DNA of 64,000 nt, taken from assembly GCA_035561135.1 (NCBI GenBank), contig DATMYA010000008.1, forward strand, positions 186,001 to 250,000, read 5' to 3'. Position numbers and translations under genes: made by a program. Source of the stretch: Clostridia bacterium. GTDB taxonomy: Bacteria > Acidobacteriota > Terriglobia > Terriglobales > Acidobacteriaceae. This document shows positions 8,189 to 16,332 of this stretch, piece by piece; position 1 is the stretch's first letter, and each line of letters starts with the position of its first letter. The notes under the pieces are model-generated. The model saw only the letters and a program-made list of their open reading frames with translations. It was not told where the DNA came from and searched no databases.

Positions 8189-9049
8189 CTAATGTTCCTG
8201 CGTCGTGCCGCGCTCGCGCAGATTGCAGAGGCTGAGTGCGTCATTCCGTTTCGCCAGGCGAATCCCTTGCCCGTCACACACGAGCGGACAGTGGAAGTAA
8301 TCGACGGCCGGAAGTCCGAGTGCTCGCGCGAGCAGGATTTGCCTTGCGGTGGAGCGCAACAGATCCGCGCCTCGAACCACTTCCGTGATCTGCATCCCCG
8401 CGTCGTCAACCACAACGGCAAGTTGATAGGCGGGAACATCATCGCGTCGCCAGACAAGAAAATCGCCGAAGTCGCGTCCGGCGACCGCCTCCTGCGGCCC
8501 CATCGCGAGATCGGTGAAGCGCACCGCTTCGCCATCCGGCACACGGAAGCGCCAGTTCAGGCCGATGGGATCGAGAGCGTCTGATGTTCGATGGCGGCAG
8601 GTGCCGGGGTAAACGGGTTCGTCGTCCGCATCTTGCGCGGCCAAAGTACCCTGCCCCTCGTGCGGAGCCTGCGCAGCCTGCGCCAGGTCTTTGCGGGAAC
8701 AACTACAGGGATAGATGAAACCTCGCTCGCGCAATTCCCGCCATGCGCTCAGGTAGAAGGCGCGCCGCTCGCTCTGCGAGTATGGGGCGAACGGACCACC
8801 AACGTCGGGCCCCTCCTGCCACTCGATGCCGAGCCAGCGCAGGTCTTCGAACATTGCTCGCGCGAATTCTGGTCGCGAGCGATAAGGGTCCAGATCCTCG
8901 TTGCGAAAAACCAGCACGCCGCGATGAGCACGCGCCCGTTCATGCGCCGTCAAGAAGGTGCGCGCATGGCCAACGTGCAGCAGTCCCGTGGGGGAAGGAG
9001 CAAGCCGTCCACGGTACTTCACAGCGTTGATGGATGCTAAGTCACGCAA
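8189..9049 (-). CDS. gluQ: Glutamyl-Q tRNA(Asp) synthetase
   Basis: A shortened GluRS-like enzyme that glutamylates the queuosine base of tRNA-Asp. At 286 residues it holds only the class I catalytic core, with no anticodon-binding domain, which separates it from GltX. The HIGH motif is HVGH (25-28) in RLAPSPTGLLHVGHAR. The zinc-site cysteines appear as YPCSCS plus GTCRHR, and the C-terminal loop RLAKRND replaces KMSKS. The listed start is TTG 9049. GTG 9022, just before KYRGRLAPSP, is possible; neither has a convincing ribosome-binding site. Confidence 0.88.
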   Translation of the reverse strand: MRDLASINAVKYRGRLAPSPTGLLHVGHARTFLTAHERARAHRGVLVFRNEDLDPYRSRPEFARAMFEDLRWLGIEWQEGPDVGGPFAPYSQSERRAFYLSAWRELRERGFIYPCSCSRKDLAQAAQAPHEGQGTLAAQDADDEPVYPGTCRHRTSDALDPIGLNWRFRVPDGEAVRFTDLAMGPQEAVAGRDFGDFLVWRRDDVPAYQLAVVVDDAGMQITEVVRGADLLRSTARQILLARALGLPAVDYFHCPLVCDGQGIRLAKRNDALSLCNLRERGTTQEH

Positions 9050-9115
9050 GCCCTGATTCTACTGAATCGGATGGTCCTAGTGCGTGCTTGTTGCCGCGTA
9101 ATTCGTTCCGCCGGT

Positions 9116-9484
9116 TTAGAAGACGTGCTTGATATCTTCGCCCTTGAAAGTGAGCGCAACCAGCTCTTGCTCGCCACCCGCAATGGGCTTCACAAACTGT
9201 TCGCTCGCGAGCGCCTTTTCAGGCATCCGCTGCATGTTGCATTCAACACGATACTTGTCCCACTTGCCCACGCGAGTGAAGACCATGATGTGCTTTTGTG
9301 CTTCCATCTCGTGCTTGATGCGGTACTCGCCTACCGGCATGACCACGCTACCGGCTCGGACGGCGGAAGCGAACTTCACCTCGCGAGACCACTTCGGATC
9401 GTGCATCGGGTCCTGCGCCAGGGCGGAGACACACACCAGCGCTACGAATACCAGCACCGCTGTTAGGAAGGCTTTCCTGCTCAT
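9116..9484 (-). CDS. Small secreted protein of unknown function
   Basis: 122 residues. The N-terminus (about 1-23) is a clear signal peptide ending SALAQ. The mature part contains VMPVGEYRIKHEM followed by KHIMVF and a C-terminal ELVALTFKGEDIKHVF. It is predicted as a small beta-rich periplasmic or secreted protein. The VPVGEYRI-like element recalls short Acidobacteria-type secreted proteins, but I cannot assign a function. It is transcribed alone, in the same direction as gluQ but separated from it by 66 bases. Confidence 0.7.
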   Translation of the reverse strand: MSRKAFLTAVLVFVALVCVSALAQDPMHDPKWSREVKFASAVRAGSVVMPVGEYRIKHEMEAQKHIMVFTRVGKWDKYRVECNMQRMPEKALASEQFVKPIAGGEQELVALTFKGEDIKHVF

Positions 9485-9870
9485 AATCTCATCCTGGACT
9501 GACGAGACTGGTCAGCCAAGCAAGAGGGCATACGGAGATGCGGTCGAAGGCATGGGCGGCCAACGACTCCGTATCTGTTGTTGCATCCGGAATCCCACGG
9601 CCGCGATGGCGGGTACAGCCGGCAGGAGTTCCGGGAGCGTACGGACTGTCTTGCGCTCTTACTCCCGTGTACGCCTATGCTGTGGCTTGTTGCCGTGAGG
9701 TCCGTCACTCGCGCCAGTGATTCGCGTGTGTGGTGGTGGCTGGCTTGAAATCGAACATAAGCTGGTCGGCAGGCTTCCTGGTCAGCAACCGAACATGAAT
9801 GACGAATACCTCGTCGGCTCATCAACTCAGCTCATCAATGACGTGAGCGCAAACTAGAGAGCGACGGGTT
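9485..9870. other. Intergenic stretch, nothing recognised
   Basis: About 386 bases between the small secreted protein and the radical SAM gene. Short open frames on both strands show no domain, signal peptide or plausible ribosome-binding site. No clear hairpin terminator or repeat was seen. Confidence 0.5.
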
Positions 9871-11544
9871 TTACAATTCTGCCCAGTTCCGGCGTTCCAG
9901 GAACGTTGGTGGCTCGTAAGTCTGGCCTGCCGCCAATCGCCGGTCTTCCCGTCGTGAAGCCCACAACAACACTGGGCCGAGCAGCATCCGCTTCCAACGC
10001 GCAGGTGCCCCAAACTCATGTTCTACCTGCTTCCGAAGTGTCCGGATGCCGTCGCTCACCGTGCGGTTCACATTCCGCAACCGCCGCTCCATCGCCCAGA
10101 GCGAAGCATTGTAAGTACCTTTCAGTTGCTCCATCTCCCATGCAAACCGCTGCCGTACCCGCGGGTCGGGATCGTTCTTGTGGCGCTTCCAGCCATTCAG
10201 CATGGTCTCGCATATGCGGTACACGCTCGGCCCATTCTTCTCGAAGTCGCGTAGAAAGGCCGAGTCGAGGAAGCGTTTCGACTGCTCACGTGAGATCGCC
10301 GAATGCTGGAAGTTGAATTGGAATTGCCCGTGAATGTCTGCCAGGTCCACTCCCTCCAGCATACGGCCCTTCTCTGTCATTTCCGCGTACAGCGGCGTTC
10401 CCGGAACGGGCGTATACAGCATGAACTGGTGGAAGTCCGTGCGATGCTCGATCGCGAACTCAATCTCTTCGGCGATGTTTTCCGGCGTGTGATGTTCCAG
10501 CCCCACGATGGTTGAGCCGAGCAGCTTGATGCCATTCTCGCGCAACTCGCGCGTCAGCTTCAGCGTGTCCGCGTTCTGCAATTTGGCGTAGCTCGACCGC
10601 GGCGACTCCAGCCCCAGCCATATCCAGGAAATACCGAGTTCCACCAGCTCCTGCATCGTGTATTTGCGGATCGCATTCACCGATGAAAACACGTAGAGAG
10701 CCCAGCTCTTGCCCGCCTCTTTCATCAGTTCCAGTAGACGCATCGCGCGCGGACGGTTGAGCAGAAAGTTCTCGTCCATCACGAAGAACGATCGCACGTG
10801 CTGCGTCCGCTCCATTTCGCTCATGACGTGGAACAACTCATCACCGGTTTCGAAGAAGTGAACCGCCTTGCCCTTGCCGCCGAAGAAAGACGACGTGGTA
10901 CAAAAATTGCACCCCAGCGGACAGCCGACCGACGGAATGATCGTTGCTGCCGTCGTCTTCGGATCCTCCGGTACGCGAATCCCCATTACGCGCATGTGAA
11001 ACGCCGAGATCAACGCCGGATGCTCGATCGGCGCGCTCTCGTCGTCGCCGAGATAGCGCCGCATCCATCCAATGCCTTCGCCGCGCACGATGTGATCGGC
11101 GTCGATGATGTGCTCCAGTCCGGGGACGGCGGCAACGTGTCCGCCAATGACGATCACGGACTTCGGCGACAGCCTGCGCACGCGACGGCACATTTCCCGA
11201 ACCTTACCTACGTTCGCGATAATCGACGAGATACCGACAACGTCGTACTCGTGTGCCTTCAGTTCCGCCTCGAAGCGCTCCAGCGTGGGGAAATCCAGCA
11301 CCGCGCAAGGCGCCGAGATATTTCGCTGAATCATCATGATGCCCCACGACCGATGAAACATGCGCAGCGAGAAGCTGCCTTGCGCTCGCGTCACCTGGTT
11401 GTGGTACAGCTCCATCGGATTGATAGAGCGGCTGCCGAATTCGTCGTCCTGAGCGTAGGGACCAAAGACCGAAGTGAGCAGGACTCTGGCACGAATCCCT
11501 TTGGGATGAGGAGCTACAGAAGATAATTCAGATCGTGGCAGCAT
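9871..11544 (-). CDS. B12-binding-domain radical SAM protein
   Basis: About 557 residues from ATG 11544 (a TTG at 11553 is also possible). The N-terminal half resembles a cobalamin-binding Rossmann domain (segments YDVVGISSII and SVIVIGGHVAAVPG, without a DxHxxG histidine). The middle is a radical SAM barrel with GCPLGCNFC, the C-x3-C-x2-C that binds the [4Fe-4S] cluster, at roughly residues 208-215. The C-terminal ~130 residues are basic and helical. Such enzymes methylate or rearrange lipids, tetrapyrroles or secondary metabolites at unactivated carbons. The substrate is unknown, and the neighbours (MutS-like ATPase, M48 protease) give no pathway clue. Confidence 0.85.
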   Translation of the reverse strand: MLPRSELSSVAPHPKGIRARVLLTSVFGPYAQDDEFGSRSINPMELYHNQVTRAQGSFSLRMFHRSWGIMMIQRNISAPCAVLDFPTLERFEAELKAHEYDVVGISSIIANVGKVREMCRRVRRLSPKSVIVIGGHVAAVPGLEHIIDADHIVRGEGIGWMRRYLGDDESAPIEHPALISAFHMRVMGIRVPEDPKTTAATIIPSVGCPLGCNFCTTSSFFGGKGKAVHFFETGDELFHVMSEMERTQHVRSFFVMDENFLLNRPRAMRLLELMKEAGKSWALYVFSSVNAIRKYTMQELVELGISWIWLGLESPRSSYAKLQNADTLKLTRELRENGIKLLGSTIVGLEHHTPENIAEEIEFAIEHRTDFHQFMLYTPVPGTPLYAEMTEKGRMLEGVDLADIHGQFQFNFQHSAISREQSKRFLDSAFLRDFEKNGPSVYRICETMLNGWKRHKNDPDPRVRQRFAWEMEQLKGTYNASLWAMERRLRNVNRTVSDGIRTLRKQVEHEFGAPARWKRMLLGPVLLWASRREDRRLAAGQTYEPPTFLERRNWAEL

Positions 11545-11644
11545 AACGGCCAATGCTAGTCACTGTGTACGCGCACATTCGGTGACATGACAAAAGTATT
11601 ACATTGCCGATTCACGTTTCCGATCCCCGCGACATTTCCGATTC

Positions 11645-13423
11645 CTACACCTGTAGCCCGATGGATCGCATCAACTCCAGCCCATTGCTCTTCGCCACAA
11701 CGCCGTCGCGCAGCCTGTAATCGAAGTGCATCTTGCCATTCTCGAGGTAATCCTGGAAATGAACGTTGACCATGTGCCTGTCGATGTCTTCCGGCACTTC
11801 CGTCAGCGCCAGGTCATGCGTGGTTACGAGACCAATCGCGCCGAAACGCACGAGCTCCCGAATGAGCGCCTCTCCCCCGATGCGCCGGTCTCGGGAGTTC
11901 GTCCCCTGCAGGAGCTCATCAACGAGAAACAGCAAGGGCAGACCACCGGCGGCTGCGTCCACGATTTGGCGAAGGCGGGTAATTTCGGCATAGAAACGTG
12001 AACTGTGTTCCTGCAAAGAATCGTTGACGCGAATGCTCGCCCCAACTTGCAGCGCCGTAAGTTTCAGTTTGCAGGCACGAACCGGGGCGCCCGCCATCGC
12101 GAGCACAGTGTTCACTCCCACGGAGCGAAGCAGCGTGCTTTTCCCAGACATGTTGGAACCGCTGACCAGCAATACCTTTGTCTCAGCACACAGCCGCACG
12201 GTGTTGGCGACGCAATTTTTCGCCGGGATTAGAGGATGTCCCAGGTCCTCACCATCGAAGCACGCCGCGCCGTCGAGAAACTCCGGAAATGTGTCCGCAG
12301 GATGCTCGTAGCTATAGGCAGCCAGCGACAGCAACGCTTCCATCTCGCCCACGGCGCTCACCCACCGCCGCACTGCGCCGCCGTGCCTGCTGCGCCAGGT
12401 CTCCACCGCGTACGCCACCTGTACGGTGTACATGAGCGGAAGGTCGATAAGACGTATGAACAGGTTGTGTCGCGACTCCACGCGATCGACCAACGTCCTC
12501 AGCCGCGCAATCGCAGTAGATGCTTGCTTGCCCTCGGACAGCAACTCGCCTGCAAGCGTGCGGAGGTGCGGTGAATCGAAGTTCTCCCGCTCCAGACGAG
12601 CCAGCACATCGGCAAGCAGCGACAGGTCTTCGAAAGCGTGCTCTGCCCGGTGCGTGACGCTCTCCATAGACTTTCGCAGACGGAATACCAGTACGCCCTC
12701 AATCAGCAGCACCAGCACGAATGGGGTCACCAGTCCGTAAATCGCCCACACGGCTACGGCCGCCACCGCAAATATAGCCAGCATCTTCGCAACAGCGCGC
12801 GGCCACACCGCCGTGAGCACTCGCGGCCCTTCCGCCCACTCGATTAGCGCTTCCGGATGCACGCCGACAGCGACGTTCTCACCCAGCACCGCCAGATCTT
12901 CGCGCAGATCCAATTTATCCCGCAACTCGGAGATGGCCGCTTCTCGCGCACGCACAATGCTGAGGGGAGCCGGGCTCAGCAACCAGTTCGCTAGCGTGCC
13001 TTCGCCCATGCGCGTACGCGCCATGGACAGCAACTCAAACAGACTGCCCTTCCCGAACACGTCCAGATCAGCAGCATAGATATGATGAGGATCGTTGAAG
13101 CGTTCGCCGGTCTGCCCGGTGCCCGCCCATCGATCTTCGATTCTCGCCAGGCCGCGGTCATAAACCGCCACCGCGCTTAGAGCGAACTGGTGCGCCCGCA
13201 AGACTCTTGAATGGATATAGGCGAGTGCGACAAAGAGGAAGAATGGCAACAGCACCCACCAGAGCGAGACCCGGTGCGAGCCGAATGCCTGCCAGATCAC
13301 GGCAACTCCCGCTATGGCCAGCAGCAGGCGAACATTGCCGATTCCGATGTGCAGGCGTTCGTGGTATTCAGCACGTTTCGATCGCGCCTTCCGGCGCTGC
13401 TCGTACTCTTGCGATGGCGACAC
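11645..13423 (-). CDS. Membrane-anchored MutS-like ATPase
   Basis: 592 residues from a GTG start. The C-terminal third is a MutS domain V-type ATPase: Walker A SGSNMSGKST (421-430), Walker B LLFLVDELLQGTN (~485) and the signature THDLALTEV. The N-terminus has two membrane helices (about 31-46 and 54-70) and a second pair lies at 212-247, which soluble MutS1/MutS2 never have. Mismatch-recognition and Smr nuclease domains are absent. It belongs to the poorly characterised membrane MutS-like family, so mismatch repair is unlikely; its role is unknown. It lies in the same direction as, and between, the M48 protease and the radical SAM gene. Confidence 0.8.
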   Translation of the reverse strand: MSPSQEYEQRRKARSKRAEYHERLHIGIGNVRLLLAIAGVAVIWQAFGSHRVSLWWVLLPFFLFVALAYIHSRVLRAHQFALSAVAVYDRGLARIEDRWAGTGQTGERFNDPHHIYAADLDVFGKGSLFELLSMARTRMGEGTLANWLLSPAPLSIVRAREAAISELRDKLDLREDLAVLGENVAVGVHPEALIEWAEGPRVLTAVWPRAVAKMLAIFAVAAVAVWAIYGLVTPFVLVLLIEGVLVFRLRKSMESVTHRAEHAFEDLSLLADVLARLERENFDSPHLRTLAGELLSEGKQASTAIARLRTLVDRVESRHNLFIRLIDLPLMYTVQVAYAVETWRSRHGGAVRRWVSAVGEMEALLSLAAYSYEHPADTFPEFLDGAACFDGEDLGHPLIPAKNCVANTVRLCAETKVLLVSGSNMSGKSTLLRSVGVNTVLAMAGAPVRACKLKLTALQVGASIRVNDSLQEHSSRFYAEITRLRQIVDAAAGGLPLLFLVDELLQGTNSRDRRIGGEALIRELVRFGAIGLVTTHDLALTEVPEDIDRHMVNVHFQDYLENGKMHFDYRLRDGVVAKSNGLELMRSIGLQV

Positions 13424-13484
13424 GGCTTACGAATGTACCAGAGCGCAGCATCCTTTGCAGCCGCGCAAAGCTCGCTGGGCTACT

Positions 13485-14798
13485 TCACGAAACGAGGCTC
13501 TTGTCCGTGGTCCCACGGCCTGTACTCGAGAGAGAAGCGCACGCGACTTGCCACCGTTGGATGATCGTAAACCAGAACACGAGCAGCGGATTGGGATTCG
13601 GAATCGTCAGGCCGTTCTCGCCCATTTTCTGAAACGCTTGCGCAGAGGCTTGCGACGAATCCGGCACAAGGCCGTGCGTCACTTCGAGCCCATAGATATC
13701 CGCCTGGTGCTCCAAATGCCGTGAGAAGGCGCTGGCAGCTGGCTGCCCCAACAACGACAAAATGGTGAATACCAGGATGAACACAGGTAACGAAGCCCAG
13801 TCTCCCACGTCACGAATCTGCCACTGTCTCCCCCAGCGCGTCAGCACCCAGTTCACCAGCCAATAGCTCATCCACAACCCGATCAACGTAGCCATGGCCG
13901 CGAACGCCAGCCCTTGCCAGATGTGATGCATGACGTAGTGGCCCGTCTCGTGTCCGAACACAGACAGTGTCTGCGGAACCGTGAGGTCGCGCGCGGTTGT
14001 GTCCCATACGACAACACGCTTGCTCACGCCCACTCCGCTAACGTACGCGTTATACGTTGTCACCTTTTCACTCGCCTTCATCTCGAAAATCCGCTCAGGG
14101 GGAATCGTGAGCCCACCGCGCCGCACAACCTTTTCTATTTCGGCCACCAACTGCGGCTGTCGCACCGACAGAGGTTCGAAGCGGTCGAACATCGGCTCAA
14201 TCACGAGCGGGGACAAGAAAACCAACACCACCATCACCGGCAGCGATGCCATCCATGTGTAGAGCCACCAGCGCCGAGGACTCCGCCGGATAAGCACGTA
14301 TCCACCCCACGCCGTCAGCGTCAGGACAAAGATCATGAGCAGTTCACCCTTTGTCCAGTCCCACAGCCACGAACCCCAGTTTTGGACAGAGAGTCCGTAG
14401 GCAACCGAGAGATAGTGCCTGTGCGCAGCAAGCGGCAGCATGAGAACGTCAAAGGTGAGCAACAGGAGCGGACAGAAGACAAGCGCCTGCAGGATTCGGC
14501 GATGACTGATTGCTTCCGCCCACGCCCGGCAGCGCGCGCCGACCCGCAACTGAATGAGTGCCGCCAGCACGATTATCGTAAAGATGATGCCGCCCACCAG
14601 GTGAGCCACTCTGATGCGGTACAGCGCTTTCGCCTTTTGCAGTTGATCAGGAGCGAGGCGGTATTCGGTCATCTGCTGATTGTCGGTGTCAGGTGGCGTT
14701 TGCGGCTGCGCAAGCGCAGTTGCGGACAGAAGCGAGAATGAGAATAGAAATACGGCTACACGACTCAGCCAATATCTTCGCAACCACGATTGCTTCAT
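13485..14798 (-). CDS. M48 family (Ste24-like) membrane metalloprotease
   Basis: 437 residues from ATG 14798, chosen because it begins a clean signal peptide (ending ATALAQP near 31); the open frame upstream to 14930 lacks coding character. There are several membrane helices. The zinc-binding HETGH is at 283-287 and the third ligand glutamate lies in HLEHQADIYGLE. The YNAYVSGVG and KRVVVWDTT segments match CAAX prenyl protease/Ste24 homologues. In bacteria these are envelope quality-control proteases. It is divergent from the dsrC operon, and the shared upstream region carries a CRP/FNR-like site. Confidence 0.88.
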   Translation of the reverse strand: MKQSWLRRYWLSRVAVFLFSFSLLSATALAQPQTPPDTDNQQMTEYRLAPDQLQKAKALYRIRVAHLVGGIIFTIIVLAALIQLRVGARCRAWAEAISHRRILQALVFCPLLLLTFDVLMLPLAAHRHYLSVAYGLSVQNWGSWLWDWTKGELLMIFVLTLTAWGGYVLIRRSPRRWWLYTWMASLPVMVVLVFLSPLVIEPMFDRFEPLSVRQPQLVAEIEKVVRRGGLTIPPERIFEMKASEKVTTYNAYVSGVGVSKRVVVWDTTARDLTVPQTLSVFGHETGHYVMHHIWQGLAFAAMATLIGLWMSYWLVNWVLTRWGRQWQIRDVGDWASLPVFILVFTILSLLGQPAASAFSRHLEHQADIYGLEVTHGLVPDSSQASAQAFQKMGENGLTIPNPNPLLVFWFTIIQRWQVACASLSSTGRGTTDKSLVS

Positions 14799-14915
14799 TC
14801 CAGTTCTCACCACAAGAACTCGCCGATTCCGGCGATTCGCAAGTACTGTACGCCACCTGTGCCGCTCTTGTTTCGCAAACTCATCGTGTACAGACGACGC
14901 TTTCGAGCAACGCTG

Positions 14916-14931
14916 TGTGATATGCGTCACA
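14916..14931. promoter_or_regulatory. CRP/FNR-type palindrome
   Basis: TGTGA-N6-TCACA with perfect five-base half sites, the classical CRP consensus. It lies 118 bases upstream of the M48 start and 114 bases upstream of dsrC, between the two divergent genes. Which of them it controls cannot be decided from sequence. No Crp/Fnr gene is in the window. Confidence 0.5.
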
Positions 14932-15045
14932 GCCAGTGCAGAGCCTCAATGCGAAAGTGGATGGCGTCGAACGCGGGCTTTTTTACAAGGTTTATATGCG
15001 GAGTTCGCTCTCGGCGTTTCATTCTTTTTTAGGGGACAAGCTTTC

Positions 15046-15363
15046 ATGGCTGTATTTGAGTGGCAAGACCTTCAGATGGAAGTGGACGAAGATGGCTTCA
15101 TACAGCAACCGAAGCTTTGGGACGAGCGCGTAGCGTTGGCGCTTGCCAGCACCGATGGACTCGTCACACTGACCGACTCGCACTGGAAGGTCATCAATTA
15201 CATTCGCACCTACTACGCAGAGTTCGATATTGCGCCAATGATCCGCAAGATGTGCAAGGAAACCGGTTTCTCGCTACGGGAGATCTACGACCTGTTTCCG
15301 TCCGGCCCTGCAAAAGGCGCATGCAAAGTCGCGGGACTGCCTAAACCAACCGGTTGCGTGTAA
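15046..15363 (+). CDS. dsrC: DsrC/TusE family sulfur-carrier protein
   Basis: 105 residues from ATG 15046, preceded by AGGGG about 11 bases upstream. The longer open frame upstream is not DsrC-like. The C-terminal arm ends ACKVAGLPKPTGCV, with both redox cysteines, C93 and the penultimate C104, spaced 11 residues apart. Having both is the hallmark of genuine DsrC rather than TusE, which keeps only the last. DsrC carries sulfur as a persulfide or trisulfide and is reduced by the DsrMK membrane complex. That fits the next two genes. No dsrAB is in the window. Confidence 0.92.
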   Translation: MAVFEWQDLQMEVDEDGFIQQPKLWDERVALALASTDGLVTLTDSHWKVINYIRTYYAEFDIAPMIRKMCKETGFSLREIYDLFPSGPAKGACKVAGLPKPTGCV

Positions 15364-15399
15364 TAACGGTTGCGAATAAGAACGTTGCGTATAAACACA

Positions 15400-16332
15400 A
15401 TGTCACTCGTCATTTTCGTCTACGCCACATTTGCGCTCTTTTTCGCCGGGAATGCGTTGCGGATCATCAGGATGCTGCGCATGCCCACACACCTGCGATG
15501 GGAACTCTATCCCATCCCTCACGGCTCGCGCAGACAGCAAAGCTATGGCGGGTCGTATTTCGAGGAGAGCGACTGGTGGACTAAGCCCGCGGAAAGCAGC
15601 CACGGCAGTGAACTCCTTTACATGCTCGAGGAAGCTCTGCTGCTGAAGGGCGTCTGGAAGCATCATCGAGTTCTATGGCCATGCTCGTGGCTTTTGCATG
15701 TGGGACTTTATTCGCTGCTCTTATCCGTAGGTCTCGCCGCCACCGCTGCCGTCGCCATCCGCACAATGTCTAACTACGCCACTCTTGTCCAGCTTGTTCA
15801 TGCACTTTCGTGGCTTGCGTTCTCGGCGGGACTGGCGGGCGCGCTCGGGCTGATCGCCCTTCGTTTTTTCAGTTCCCGCCTGCGGCCGTATACTTCACGC
15901 GGAACTTTCCTGAACCTTGCAGTTATCGCCGCAATCTTCGGCACGGGGCTGGCGTCCATCATTCTTGACCCAGCGTCGCTGAACAGCATGATCGCGCTCG
16001 CAGGAGCCTGTCTCTTCCTCAACCCGGCTCCTCAGATTGCCGCAATTTCGGTTGTGCACGTGGTGTGCGTCGCCGCGTTCCTGGCCTACTTCCCGTTCAC
16101 GCATATGACGCACATGTATATGAAGTATTTCACCTATCACGATGTGCGCTGGGACGATGCGCCATCCGCCTCGAACCCGCGAATTGCCGAGAGCATGGCG
16201 CGCAACTTGGCCCAGCCCGTATCCTGGTCCGCGCCCCACATTGCAGGCAACAAGACCAGCGGCAGTAGCAGAAGCAGGAACTGGATGGACGTGGCTTCCG
16301 CGCAAGGGGGCGATTCTGACCGCAACGCTTAA
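15400..16332 (+). CDS. DsrM/NarI-like membrane cytochrome b subunit
   Basis: 310 residues from ATG 15400; a TTG at 15370 in the same frame is less likely. Five or so hydrophobic helices are visible (about 1-20, 92-118, 122-145, 162-180 and 207-235). Histidines lie in suitable positions for heme b ligation (WLLHVGLY, VQLVHALSW, FPFTHMTHMYMKY). The family oxidises menaquinol and passes electrons to a cytoplasmic iron-sulfur partner, here the next gene. It is shorter at the C-terminus than nitrate reductase NarI and sits 36 bases after dsrC. Confidence 0.78.
   Translation: MSLVIFVYATFALFFAGNALRIIRMLRMPTHLRWELYPIPHGSRRQQSYGGSYFEESDWWTKPAESSHGSELLYMLEEALLLKGVWKHHRVLWPCSWLLHVGLYSLLLSVGLAATAAVAIRTMSNYATLVQLVHALSWLAFSAGLAGALGLIALRFFSSRLRPYTSRGTFLNLAVIAAIFGTGLASIILDPASLNSMIALAGACLFLNPAPQIAAISVVHVVCVAAFLAYFPFTHMTHMYMKYFTYHDVRWDDAPSASNPRIAESMARNLAQPVSWSAPHIAGNKTSGSSRSRNWMDVASAQGGDSDRNA

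Noticed and set aside
9481..9825. 114-codon frame on the minus strand in an intergenic stretch
   Set aside because: No recognisable domain, biased Arg/Ser composition, no ribosome-binding site.
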